NCBI GenBank assembly: GCA_963791885.1
Contig: CAWBUL010000006.1
Span: 124,001-188,000 of the forward strand
DNA length: 64,000 nucleotides
Source: CAVSUZ01 sp963791885
Lineage (GTDB): Bacteria > Pseudomonadota > Alphaproteobacteria > Acetobacterales > Acetobacteraceae
Direction of reading: 5' to 3'
The position numbers and the translations under genes were made by a program. Shown here in pieces: positions 26,100 to 35,046 of the stretch. Each line of letters starts with the position of its first letter. Position 1 is the stretch's first letter. The notes under the pieces were generated by a model, which saw nothing but the letters and a program-made list of their open reading frames with translations, was not told where the DNA came from and did not search any database.

Positions 26100-26632
26100 C
26101 AACGCGCTGCTGCTGTGCGTGCCCGCTGCCCGCGCTGATTCATGTCCTCGTTGGCTTCCCGCGCCTTTACATCCGTCTCGGCCGGGCCGGCGCGGTGGAA
26201 TTCTCCCTGCTGTTGCTACTTGCGGTGCCGCGCTCCTGGCTGCCGCTGGCACTGCTGCATGCCATCACCTTCTGGCCCGACGGCTGGGTCGCCATGGTGC
26301 TCTGGCTGTGCCTGTTCGTCGTCCTGCTCATTGCCGGCCCACGGCTTCTGCCCGGTCGCTTGCAAGGTGTCTGGACGGCGTGTTCTCCCCTGCCCTTCCC
26401 GCAACCCACGGCTCGGTCCGGTTCGGAACGGCACGGGATGCCGTGAAATGGAACCACCTGAGGTCATAGCGTCGGTTGTTAGATAAACAACGTTAGGGGA
26501 GAACACTCGTGGAATGTGCTTCCATATCACGCCGCCATCATTGCCGCCTTCGCCCGTCCGTCCCCGCTGCAACGCCCCCATCGCAAGCAGCCTCTCATGC
26601 TTAAGAAACTGCCACAGTAGTGGTGGAGCACC
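26100..26632 (+). other. Hydrophobic frame and spacer after GH31
   Basis: A plus-strand frame through 26195-26446 is strongly hydrophobic (EFSLLLLLAVPRSWLPLALL, HAITFWPDGWVAMVLWLCLF, VVLLIAGPRLLPGRLQ), giving two or three membrane helices in 83 residues. It remains open upstream with weaker text. It may be a small membrane protein or the leftover of a permease; no family was recognised and no good ribosome site is present. The remaining 190 bp up to the PrpF-Bug gene show nothing. Confidence 0.3.
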
Positions 26633-28639
26633 TCAATCCACGTGCAGCATTGCCTCCTCGACGATGCCCTGCCACTTCAGCAACTCCTCCCCGACCAGCG
26701 CATTCAAAGCCTCGGGCGTCCCCGTATGCACTTCCGCGCCGTGCGCTTCGATGCGCCGGGCGTTGCCTGGCTCGGCCAGCAGGTCCTTGAGCGCGTGGTT
26801 GAGAGTCTCGACGAGCGAGGCCGGCGTGCCGGCCGGCGCGAACAGAGCGTACCACTGCGTCAGATCGACGCCCGCGATGCCGCACTCAGCCAGGGTTGGC
26901 ACGTCGGGCAGATCGGGCGAGCGATGCGGCCCCGCGACCGCGAGCGCGCGCAGGCGCCCCGCGCGCAGGTGCGGCCACGCCGTGAATAAGCTCGGGAACA
27001 TGAACTGGGTCTGCCCGACGATGGTGTCGGCAATCGCCGGCGCCGCCCCGAGATACGGCACGCCGAACATCGACGTGCCGGTGGCGCGCATGAACAACTC
27101 GGCGGCAAATTGCGGCGCCGTGCCTGTGCCGGCCGATGCGTAGCGGTAGCAATCAGGCCGTGCCCGCAACTGCCGCACCAGGTCGGCCACGTCGCTGACC
27201 GGCGCGTTGATATTGGCGACAAGCAGCGTGGCCGAGGTCGCGACCAGGCTGATCGGCGCGAAGTCGAACACCGGGTCGTAGCGCAGCTTCTGCAGCGCCG
27301 GGCTCATCGCATGGGTGCCGATATAGCCCAGCATCAGCGTGTTGCCGTCGGGCTCGGCGTGCGCCACGTATTCGCTGGCAATGGAGCCGTTGGCGCCGGG
27401 CCGGTTGTCAACGATGACCGGCTGGCCGAGCCGCGGGGCCAGCCCGGCCGCGATGACGCGCGCCATCACATCGTTGCCGCCACCGGCCGTCGTCGGCACA
27501 ACGATGGTGATGGGCTTCACCGGCGCGTCCCGTACCGAACTCTGGGCCGTGTCGCCCGAGAACACATAGGCCGGCAGATGCAGGTCGCCCTGCATGATCT
27601 TCCGTGCCGTCCGCACCAGGGCCGCACGCTCGATCCGCGCGTCTTCGCCACGGCCATGCACCTCGACATCGACCTCGATGCTGCCTTGCGGATGCAGCAC
27701 GGCGATCCGGCATTCGCCGACGATCGGCTGCGGATGGCTTGCCACGTTGCCTGGCAAGGCGAAGGCCGTTGCGACACCGATTGCGCCAGTCACCGCATGC
27801 GAGGCATGGCAGCGGCGCGGCGTAAAGTAGCGCGAGGTCACGCTGTGGTCGCTATCACCCGCGCTCACCAGAACGGGCTTCGGGATCACACTCTGGCTGA
27901 CATCGCCGAGACCCATCATCGTGCCAGCCTCGCGCCGCATGGCCTCAAGCCGTTCGAGCAGCGAGCCCTTGGCGTCCAGCTCGACGGGCGTTTCATTGCC
28001 CGCTGCGCCAAGATCGCGGGCGCGCACGATCATCAACGGCATCGCGGCGTCGATGCAGGTCGCCTCGATGCCGCCGATACGGTCGATGCGCTTGCCGGTC
28101 GGGAACAGAGATCCGGTCACGGCGCCCCAGGCATCGAGGAAGTTCAGGCGGATGGGCGCGGCGCTGCCGGCCACACCGTCGATCCGCGTGTCGCCGTCAT
28201 AGGTCACCTGCCCGCCCGGGGTCTGCACCGTGACGTCGATACGCGAGCCCGTGTTGACGTTGAACACACGCACGGTCGTCTCCCCATCGGCGGCATCGAC
28301 AAGGCCCTGCTCGATCGCGAACGGTGCGACACCCGACAGCATGTTGCCGCAGTTGGGCCGCGTGTCCACCGAACGCTGACCGACGCCGACCTGCGCAAAG
28401 AGATAGTCAACATCGCAGCCCGGTTCGTTCGACCGCGATACGATGGCGACCTTGCTGGTCAGTGTGCTGCCGCCACCGACGCCGTCGAGCTGCAGCAGGT
28501 CCGAGGCGCCGATCGCACCGATCAATGCCTCGTTGCGCCGCACCTCGTCCTGCGGCAGCCATTCGCGCAGGAAGAACGGTCCGCGCGACGTGCCGGCGCG
28601 CATCAGCACGCAAGGGATGGACCGATGGAGCCGCGTCAC
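26633..28639 (-). CDS. PrpF-family isomerase fused to a Bug/TctC solute-binding domain
   Basis: Residues 1 to about 365 are a PrpF/4-oxalomesaconate tautomerase-type protein: SIPCVLMRAGTSRGPFFLRE, LLQLDGVGGGSTLTSKVAIV, TRPNCGNMLSGVAPFAIEQG (catalytic Cys in N-C-G-N), TPRRCHASHAVTGAIGVATA. From about 380 the chain becomes a mature Bug (tripartite tricarboxylate) binding protein: KPITIVVPTTAGGGNDVMAR, LGQPVIVDNRPGANGSIASE, YASAGTGTAPQFAAELFMRA, GVPYLGAAPAIADTIVGQTQ. No signal peptide exists at either place, so the binding domain should stay in the cytoplasm. Separate genes in this order are common; here they seem joined by a deletion removing the PrpF stop and the Bug signal sequence. Confidence 0.85.
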   Translation of the reverse strand: MTRLHRSIPCVLMRAGTSRGPFFLREWLPQDEVRRNEALIGAIGASDLLQLDGVGGGSTLTSKVAIVSRSNEPGCDVDYLFAQVGVGQRSVDTRPNCGNMLSGVAPFAIEQGLVDAADGETTVRVFNVNTGSRIDVTVQTPGGQVTYDGDTRIDGVAGSAAPIRLNFLDAWGAVTGSLFPTGKRIDRIGGIEATCIDAAMPLMIVRARDLGAAGNETPVELDAKGSLLERLEAMRREAGTMMGLGDVSQSVIPKPVLVSAGDSDHSVTSRYFTPRRCHASHAVTGAIGVATAFALPGNVASHPQPIVGECRIAVLHPQGSIEVDVEVHGRGEDARIERAALVRTARKIMQGDLHLPAYVFSGDTAQSSVRDAPVKPITIVVPTTAGGGNDVMARVIAAGLAPRLGQPVIVDNRPGANGSIASEYVAHAEPDGNTLMLGYIGTHAMSPALQKLRYDPVFDFAPISLVATSATLLVANINAPVSDVADLVRQLRARPDCYRYASAGTGTAPQFAAELFMRATGTSMFGVPYLGAAPAIADTIVGQTQFMFPSLFTAWPHLRAGRLRALAVAGPHRSPDLPDVPTLAECGIAGVDLTQWYALFAPAGTPASLVETLNHALKDLLAEPGNARRIEAHGAEVHTGTPEALNALVGEELLKWQGIVEEAMLHVD

Positions 28640-28695
28640 GATGATCGTCCTCCGCTTGATACAGGCCGCCGGGTCCGGGTCGGCGGCTCAGGCCG

Positions 28696-30033
28696 TTAGT
28701 CGAGAACCTCCAACGATTTGCCAGTGGTCGTGGGGCCGAACACGCCGACGACGAAAACCACGACGAGCCAGCAGGCGGCGATGTAAACGAAGACGCTGAG
28801 GTAGCCGGCGGCGGCGAAGATCGTGCTGACGAAGAACGGGCCCAGCACGTTGGCAAGCCGCCCGACGCCGTAGGTGAGGCCCATGCCGGAGGACCGGACG
28901 GCGGTTGGGAAAAGCTCGGGCGTGTAAGTGTAGAGCGCCACGGCCATGCACTGGATGGTCATGACCACCAGTGCGCCGAAGATGACGATGAGCATCGGCG
29001 CGCTGGAGAGGCCATAAGCCACGCCGAAGATCGCGATCAGCACGCCATCTACAACGATGAACCACTTGCGCTCGAAACGTTCGACGAGATCGGAGGCGAT
29101 CAGCGAGCCGAGCGGATTACAGATGGCGATAAGGCTCGTATAGCTCAGTGACTGCACCAGCGAGAAGCCGCGCTCCACCAGCAGCGTAGGAACCCAGGCA
29201 ACGAAGCCATAGAAGCCCAGTGTCTGAAAGATCCAGGCCAGCAGCAGCATGATAGTCCGGCCGCGCTGTCGGCCCTCGAACAGCATGGAGAACGCGCTCG
29301 AACTGGCCGGTGGCTCGACGCCATCCATGCGCGGCGGCGGAAGCGAACCGTGCTCGGCGAGAGCAACCGCCTCAAGCGCCTCCACGATCGCTTCAGCGCG
29401 GGCATGCTCGTTCTTGTTCAAGTACCAGCGCGGCGATTCCTTCATCCGCGCGGCCAACACCAGCGCGAAGATGCCGAGGCCGCCCCAGATGAACACGAGG
29501 CGCCAGCCCCATTCCGCCAGCGGCACGAGGAAGCGCGCAATGAACGCCGTTGCGGGAATCCCGATCAGCCCGATGGTGACGATCCGTCCCATATATTTGC
29601 CGCGCACGTTGGCGGGAAAGAACTCGCTGACATAGGTGTTGGCGATGATCGTCATGGCCGACAGGCCGACGCCGGTAAGGAAGCGGAACACCGCGAGGGA
29701 GATCACGTCCCACGACAGCGCGTTCAGTAGCGAGAACAGTGCATAAACCAGAATGCTGATGATGAAGCCGCGCTTGCGCCCGAACGCATCGGCGAAGCGG
29801 CCACCGCACACGGCACCAAGGAACATGCCACCGAAGCTGGCCGACGTTATGGTCGCGACGTCGCTGACCGGGATCTGCCACGCCTTGATCAAGCCGGGTG
29901 CAGCGAAGGCGAAGGTGTTGAGATCAGCAAGCTCGAAGAAATACGCAAACGCCAGCGCCGCGATCGCGACGCGGTGCGCCGACGTGATCGGCAGCTTGTC
30001 CAGGCGTGCGCTGATCGTGGACACGGCACTCAT
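28696..30033 (-). CDS. MFS transporter (metabolite:H+ symporter/NiaP-like)
   Basis: The 445-residue protein has twelve predicted membrane helices. The MFS motif A appears as GGRFADAFGRKRGFIISILV, followed by FRFLTGVGLSAMTIIANTYV, SEFFPANVRGKYMGRIVTIG and the second-half motif YTPELFPTAVRSSGMGLTYG. These features suit the sugar/aromatic acid:H+ symporter group. The ATG at 30033 is preferred; a GTG at 30060 is an alternative. Its neighbour downstream is the PrpF-Bug fusion, suggesting uptake of a dicarboxylic or aromatic acid handled by the tautomerase, but this is inference. Confidence 0.88.
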   Translation of the reverse strand: MSAVSTISARLDKLPITSAHRVAIAALAFAYFFELADLNTFAFAAPGLIKAWQIPVSDVATITSASFGGMFLGAVCGGRFADAFGRKRGFIISILVYALFSLLNALSWDVISLAVFRFLTGVGLSAMTIIANTYVSEFFPANVRGKYMGRIVTIGLIGIPATAFIARFLVPLAEWGWRLVFIWGGLGIFALVLAARMKESPRWYLNKNEHARAEAIVEALEAVALAEHGSLPPPRMDGVEPPASSSAFSMLFEGRQRGRTIMLLLAWIFQTLGFYGFVAWVPTLLVERGFSLVQSLSYTSLIAICNPLGSLIASDLVERFERKWFIVVDGVLIAIFGVAYGLSSAPMLIVIFGALVVMTIQCMAVALYTYTPELFPTAVRSSGMGLTYGVGRLANVLGPFFVSTIFAAAGYLSVFVYIAACWLVVVFVVGVFGPTTTGKSLEVLD

Positions 30034-30421
30034 CGGGCTGCACGGGGCTGGCGGAAGCACGATGGGGCGACGCAGAACGACGGCTGCCGACAGCTATGAT
30101 GTGCTCCCATTTTTTGTGTGTTTCCTCGTTATCGTGTGGCCGAAACGGATAATTGGCCGAGGAAACACGGCTCCGCAACCCCGTCGTCACCGCGGGCTGA
30201 CGAACCGGTCAATCGGCGTGGCCTCCGCGCAAGGTGCGACGCCGAGATGGCCGGACCTATCGCAAACCCGCATGCCGGAGCCGCACACCCCACGGCGGCC
30301 GTCCGGCAGGAAGGGGATTGCATACCGCTCGCGAGCACCCATGTTGCAGTGCACAATGAGATTGTTGGAGGGCGTCCTGACCACCCTGGGCCAATAAAAG
30401 GCCCTGTGAAGGAGCGCTTAG
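30034..30421. other. Gap with hairpin before a small gene
   Basis: The only structure seen is GGGCC-AATAAAA-GGCCC at 30388-30404, a short hairpin just ahead of the ribosome site of the 57-residue gene. It might affect its translation. The rest contains only shadow frames and the promoter side of the MFS gene. Confidence 0.35.
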
Positions 30422-30595
30422 ATGAAATTTCTCAATTCGAACGTCAGCGGCTTGCAAGCCATGGGCGAAGCCGAGATTCTGGCCGCACAGGGCCAAAGGC
30501 AGATCGTGGCCGAGTTGGCCCGCCTCGCAAAAGCCGCTTTCCGGCGCGTGCCGTCCATGCTGACCCAACGGGCGGCGACCCCCCGTCGTTCCTGA
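30422..30595 (+). CDS. Small hypothetical protein, 57 residues
   Basis: ATG 30422 is preceded by AAGGAG at ideal spacing (30409-30414), and the frame ends at TGA 30593-30595. The peptide starts MKFLNSNVSGLQAMGEAEIL and continues AAQGQRQIVAELARLAKAAF, then an Arg/Ser-rich tail. It is basic with an amphipathic helix and no signal peptide, and recalls the short helical proteins common in alphaproteobacteria, though no family is claimed. It is the best-supported short gene in the window. Confidence 0.55.
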   Translation: MKFLNSNVSGLQAMGEAEILAAQGQRQIVAELARLAKAAFRRVPSMLTQRAATPRRS

Positions 30596-30737
30596 TACCC
30601 CCTGCCACCCGCCGCTTCTCCTTCCGGAGTTGCGGCGGCTCTTGCGCTCCGCGAGGCTGAGTGCTTTGCAGCAGGTTATAGGCATCATGTCCAAAGCCCA
30701 CGCTGCTGACTTATGCCAGCCAACCGAAGGGATGACT

Positions 30738-31778
30738 CTATCGCTCAGATGTCGGCCGGGTGGTATCAGTTCTATCGTGCGCTCGGACCAACAGATTGCC
30801 ACGGCCCGCGACGCCGGCCTCGCAATGATGAGATGGGTCAGTGCCAGGGCGGGCAGGCATTAAACCCTCCTCCCCGGGTACGGTGGCCTCCTTTGTCAGC
30901 CAGCCGATGACCGGGTCGATCTGCCGGCGATCCATCAGTGCCGGCGCATGACCACAATCCAGGAATTCGACCAGCGCTGCCTTTGGACCGCGCTCAGTCA
31001 TCGTCTTCGCCGTCTCGCGAGAAAGCAGGTCCGAACGCGCACCACGCAACAGCAGTACCGGACAGCATATCGCATCCCATTCATGCCAGAGGCTGACATT
31101 GTAAAACATCACCGGCCGGAAAGCATGGCTGATGGCGGGATCGACCAGCATCCGATAGCGCCCACTCGGCTCGCGCTCGACGCTATACTTCACCAGATGC
31201 TCCCACTCGGCATCGCTCAGAGCGCCATAAGGTGCCAGGACTTCCAGGAAATGCGCCTCCGCCGCTGCCCAGCTAGGCAGCGAGCGTGGCAGTTCTCTCA
31301 GATAGCTGCCGATCCGGCTTAATGCTTGCCAGGGCAGGAACGGGCCAATGTCGTTGATCACGAGGCGGCGGATCGGCGCCTGCGCCTTTGCTGCCAGATG
31401 CATGCCGATCAGGCCACCGAGCGAGGTGCCGATCCAATCGACCTCGGCGACACCGGCGCGCGCCAGTAGGGTGACCATGTCGCTGGCATATTGCGGAACG
31501 CCGTAATCTTCGGGCTCGATGAGCCAGTCGCTATGGCCGCGCCCGACAAGATCGGGGCAGATCACCCGCCAGCCGCGCCGCACCAGGGCGGCCGCCAGCG
31601 GATCGAAATCCCGGCCTTGCCGGGTCAGCCCGTGAACGCAAATCGCGACGCGCTTCGCGTTCCGATTGCCCCATTCGACATAGGCAACCTTGTGAAAGCC
31701 TGATCGCGAAAGGCACGATACGTACCCGCTTGCCGGCGAGGCGGCGCGCGGCGTGGGCCGGCCCGGCATCTGCGACAT
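30738..31778 (-). CDS. Alpha/beta hydrolase in the PHA operon
   Basis: The 346-residue protein has HKVAYVEWGNRNAKRVAICV, HGLTRQGRDFDPLAAALVRR, the nucleophile elbow VDWIGTSLGGLIGMHLAAKA (Ser in G-T-S-L-G), the acid in CPVLLLRGARSDLLSRET and the histidine in FLDCGHAPALMDRRQI. It is close to the hydrolase at 46288-47238. Its start overlaps the stop of the CoA-transferase (TGATG). Depolymerase or oligomer/thioester hydrolase activity in polyhydroxyalkanoate metabolism is a reasonable inference from position. The last 50 residues (SHHCEAGVAGRGNLL) look unlike the family and may be read-through. Confidence 0.85.
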   Translation of the reverse strand: MSQMPGRPTPRAASPASGYVSCLSRSGFHKVAYVEWGNRNAKRVAICVHGLTRQGRDFDPLAAALVRRGWRVICPDLVGRGHSDWLIEPEDYGVPQYASDMVTLLARAGVAEVDWIGTSLGGLIGMHLAAKAQAPIRRLVINDIGPFLPWQALSRIGSYLRELPRSLPSWAAAEAHFLEVLAPYGALSDAEWEHLVKYSVEREPSGRYRMLVDPAISHAFRPVMFYNVSLWHEWDAICCPVLLLRGARSDLLSRETAKTMTERGPKAALVEFLDCGHAPALMDRRQIDPVIGWLTKEATVPGEEGLMPARPGTDPSHHCEAGVAGRGNLLVRAHDRTDTTRPTSER

Positions 31779-33727
31779 CAGGCCGCGGGTTCGTCCGCTC
31801 TCAGGTGGCCGAGATGCATCTGCGCTTCGGCCAGCGTTTCAAACACATGCGGCGCGAGCGCGCGCTCCGCGAGGCTGACGCCGAGTTTGAGCCGCATGAA
31901 GGCGCTAGTGGTGTAGCGCGAGACATGCTCGTAGTAGCGGTCCTCCAGATAGCTCACCATGGAGAAATAAGCGTCGCTCACCGCCGGATCGAGATCGAAC
32001 GAGTCGTAGTTGACGATCAGCTTTATCTTGTGGCCGAGCCTGCGGCAGCGTTCCTCGAATTCGCGGCGGATCACTTCGATGTCCGTCAGCGTTCTCACGT
32101 GCAAGCCTTCGAAATTCGCGAACAGCGTGTTGCGCTCGCTATCGTAGGTCAGCCGCTCAACCATCGACCGGCCCAGCAGAACCTGCTCCATGCCCAGCGG
32201 CTCGGCGCGGAATAAGCCCTCGGCCATCGGCTGCGGATTGCGGATGATCGGCTCGAAATCCATGTGCGCCAGGATGTCGCGCTCGAGATCGATGCCGGGG
32301 GCAATCTCTGTCAATTCAACTCCCTCGGCCGTCCGGCGCATGACGCAGCGTTCGGTGACATAAAGCACGGCCTGACCGGAGGCGCCCGCAAGCTGGCCGC
32401 TAAAGGTGATCTGCTCGACGCGGCGGATGAATTTGCGTGCGCTGCCTTCCTGCGCGATGCGCAGCTTTCCGTCCTCGACGGCGACCTTCAGGCCGCCGGC
32501 CGTGAAGGTGCCGGTGAACACCACCTTGCGCGCATTCTGGCTGATGTTGATGAAGCCGCCGGCTCCCGCCAGTCGCCCGCCGAAGCGGCTGACATTGACA
32601 TTGCCCTCGGCATCCGCCTGCGCCATGCCGAGAACCGCGAGGTCGAGACCGCCACCGTCGTAGAAGTCGAACTGCTGATTCTGCTGGATGACCGCTTCGG
32701 GATTCAGTGCCGCGCCGAAATTCAGCCCGCCCTGCGGCATGCCGCCGATGACACCGGGCTCGGCGGTCAGCGTGACATAGCGCAGCACTCTCTCCTCGGC
32801 CGCGACCGAGGCTACACCCTCCGGCATGCCGATGCCGAGATTGACGACACCGCCCATCGGCAATTCAAGCGCCGCCCGGCGCGCGACGATCTTGCGCTCG
32901 TCTAGTACCAGGGGCGGAATGCGATCCATCGGCACCCGAATCTGCCCCGAATAGGCTCCATTGTGTGGAACGGCGTAGGTTTGGCGGTGATTGCTCGGCT
33001 CCGCCAGCACGACGCAGTCCACCAGAATGCCCGGCACCTGCACGCGCCGCGCATCGAGCGAGCCTTCCTGCGCGATTCGCTCGACCTGGGTGATGACGAA
33101 GCCATGCGAATTCTTCGCCGCCATTGCCGCCGCCAGCGCATCGAGCGTCAGTGCCTCGCGCTCCATGGTGATATTGCCGGCCGTGTCCGCCGTGGTGCCG
33201 CGCAACAGGGCTACGTGGATCGGGAATGATTTGTAGAGGAGATATTCCTCTCCCCCGACCTCCATCAGATCGACGATGTTCTCGGTGGTACGCGCGTTGA
33301 TCCGGCCGCCGTCCTGACGGGGATCGACGAAAGTGTGCAGGCCGACGCGCGAGATGAGGCCCGGGCGTCGCGCCGCGATGTCGCGGTAGAGCTGCGAAAT
33401 GCAACCGAGCGGAAGGTTGTATGCCTCGATCGCGTCATCCATCGCGAGGCGCGCCAATTTCGGCACCAGTGCCCAGTGGCCACCGATCGCGCGGCGCACG
33501 AGACCGGGATGCGCGAGGCGATTGAGCCCGCAATCCTTGCCGTCGCCCGGCGCGGCGGCAAACACCAGCGTCAGGTCGGATGGCTCGCCGCTTTCCAAAA
33601 AGCGCTGTTCGAGCGCCATGAGCAGTTCGTCGGGCGTGCCGATGCCGACAAAACCGGCGATCGAGACCGTGTCGCCCGGCCGCACGATGGCCGCAGCCTC
33701 GGCAGCCGAAACGATCTTGTTCCTCAT
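31778..33727 (-). CDS. Family I acyl-CoA:acetate/3-ketoacid CoA-transferase, long form
   Basis: The 649-residue protein fuses both CoA-transferase halves: MRNKIVSAAEAAAIVRPGDT, FVGIGTPDELLMALEQRF in the first and KIVARRAALELPMGGVVNLG, IGMPEGVASVAAEE, LTAEPGVIGGMPQGGLNFGA in the second. The Glu of T-A-E-P-G is the expected covalent CoA ester site. After about residue 520 an extra domain follows (TDIEVIRREFEERCRRLGHK, YFSMVSYLEDRYYEHVSRYT), found in long members. It would exchange CoA between acetate/acetoacetate and hydroxy- or ketoacyl groups, feeding or draining PHA monomers. It overlaps phaC by ATGA. Confidence 0.88.
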   Translation of the reverse strand: MRNKIVSAAEAAAIVRPGDTVSIAGFVGIGTPDELLMALEQRFLESGEPSDLTLVFAAAPGDGKDCGLNRLAHPGLVRRAIGGHWALVPKLARLAMDDAIEAYNLPLGCISQLYRDIAARRPGLISRVGLHTFVDPRQDGGRINARTTENIVDLMEVGGEEYLLYKSFPIHVALLRGTTADTAGNITMEREALTLDALAAAMAAKNSHGFVITQVERIAQEGSLDARRVQVPGILVDCVVLAEPSNHRQTYAVPHNGAYSGQIRVPMDRIPPLVLDERKIVARRAALELPMGGVVNLGIGMPEGVASVAAEERVLRYVTLTAEPGVIGGMPQGGLNFGAALNPEAVIQQNQQFDFYDGGGLDLAVLGMAQADAEGNVNVSRFGGRLAGAGGFINISQNARKVVFTGTFTAGGLKVAVEDGKLRIAQEGSARKFIRRVEQITFSGQLAGASGQAVLYVTERCVMRRTAEGVELTEIAPGIDLERDILAHMDFEPIIRNPQPMAEGLFRAEPLGMEQVLLGRSMVERLTYDSERNTLFANFEGLHVRTLTDIEVIRREFEERCRRLGHKIKLIVNYDSFDLDPAVSDAYFSMVSYLEDRYYEHVSRYTTSAFMRLKLGVSLAERALAPHVFETLAEAQMHLGHLRADEPAA

Positions 33728-34872
33728 GGCTCCGCCCGGCCTGCCTTGCCGTGATTTTCAATGGCCGGATCATGCTTTTCCAGGAACGCGGCAACGGCGG
33801 GCGCGAACAGGCCCTGCGCCTTGCCCCCGACGAAGACGCCGACATGGCCGCCCGGCAGCGCGAGTTCGTTGTAATCGGTGCTGCCTACCTTGGCACCGAG
33901 CGCGCGTGACGTCGCGGGCGGGATGATGTGGTCGTCTTTCGCATAGACGTTCAGCACCGGCATCGTGATCGCGCCGAGATCGACATGCCGTCCGTCCAGC
34001 TCCCATTCGTTGCGCGCGAGCTTGTTCTGCTGATAGAGATCCTTCAGCCACTGCTTCGCCGCTTCGCCCGGATGATCGGGGCGGTCGGCGATCCATTTTT
34101 CCATGCGCAGCCAGTTGAGCAGGCGCTTCTCGTCGTCCACCACGTCCAGCATGTCGATGTTGTATTTCAGCAGGCTGCGCATCGGCGTCATGAGATTGAA
34201 CACGGCGCCCATGAACTCGCCGGGCAGGTTGCCGTTGGCGTCGATCAACTGATCGATGTCCTCGGGCGAGAGGCTGCGCGTCCAGATATTGATGAAGCCG
34301 TGGCCGAGCCGGTTATCCACGTTATCGGCATGGAAGTCGATCGGCGTGATCGTCAGCGTCAGCGTGTTGATGCGCTCCGGTTCCAGCGCGGCATAGGCCG
34401 TGGTAAAAACGCCGCCTTCGCATACGCCGATCAGATTGAGCCTCGGAGTTTTGGAGCGCCGCGTTATCTCGGTGACGCAGCCGTCCAGATAGCCGAGGAT
34501 GTAATCGTCGAGCGTCAGGTAGCGGTCGGCCCGCGACGGGTTGCCCCAATCAACGACGTAGAGGTCGATGCCGAGAGCCAGGAGATTGCGGACGAGCGAG
34601 CGATCTTCCTGCAGGTCGGTCATCGTCCAGCGGCCTATCAGGCCATAGCAGAGCAGAGCGGGGATACGGAGTTTCTGTTCCGCCAGCGGACGATAGTGGT
34701 ACAGGGAGACCTTGTCCTGTCGCCACACCAGATCCTTCGGCGTGGTGGCGATCTCGACATCCGCGTCACGCAGCGCATGCAGCAGCCGCCCGCCGGTCAG
34801 CATCTTCGTGCCCAGCATGGCGGCATCGGCCATCGCGTTCACGATAGGGTTGGATGCGTCGGACGTCTCCAT
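33724..34872 (-). CDS. phaC: Class III poly(3-hydroxyalkanoate) synthase subunit PhaC
   Basis: At 382 residues from ATG 34872 it has the length of class III PhaC. It shows VSLYHYRPLAEQKLRIPALL, YVVDWGNPSRADRYLTLDDY, the lipase-like box LNLIGVCEGGVFTTAYAALE with the catalytic cysteine at residue 151, the aspartate in VLNVYAKDDHIIPPATSRAL and the histidine in ALPGGHVGVFVGGKAQG. It polymerises (R)-3-hydroxyacyl-CoA together with PhaE. The frame is open to 34896, but the ATG at 34872 forms TGATG with the out-of-frame end of phaE, showing ancestral translational coupling. Confidence 0.92.
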   Translation of the reverse strand: METSDASNPIVNAMADAAMLGTKMLTGGRLLHALRDADVEIATTPKDLVWRQDKVSLYHYRPLAEQKLRIPALLCYGLIGRWTMTDLQEDRSLVRNLLALGIDLYVVDWGNPSRADRYLTLDDYILGYLDGCVTEITRRSKTPRLNLIGVCEGGVFTTAYAALEPERINTLTLTITPIDFHADNVDNRLGHGFINIWTRSLSPEDIDQLIDANGNLPGEFMGAVFNLMTPMRSLLKYNIDMLDVVDDEKRLLNWLRMEKWIADRPDHPGEAAKQWLKDLYQQNKLARNEWELDGRHVDLGAITMPVLNVYAKDDHIIPPATSRALGAKVGSTDYNELALPGGHVGVFVGGKAQGLFAPAVAAFLEKHDPAIENHGKAGRAEP

Positions 34873-35046
34873 CACGCGGTTTCCTGTTTGGCGCAACGCC
34901 GGCGGGCGCCGCTGCTGGCCGCCGGCGCCGCTTCCGGCTGTGCCGATGGCGAGGGAGACGAGCCCGATGCGTCCGAGATTGCCGTGGGGCGGCGCAGGGC
35001 ACGCACCTCGCGGCGAAGTTCGGTCAAGGTGCGATGCACGTCGTCA
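34872..35046 (-). other. Out-of-frame C-terminal segment of phaE
   Basis: In the +1 frame relative to phaE this stretch reads PTRSELDDVHRTLTELRREV, RALRRPTAISDASGSSPSPS and ends at a TGA sharing its A with the phaC ATG. The D-V-H-R-x-L-x-E-L-R-R-E-V-R-A-L coiled coil is the conserved end of PhaE proteins. Removing one C from the CCCC run near 35060 restores a continuous protein. Confidence 0.75.

Noticed and set aside
27110..28699. A 529-residue open frame on the plus strand
   Set aside because: It is antisense to the PrpF-Bug gene, and its sequence is Arg/His/Asp-rich without family motifs.
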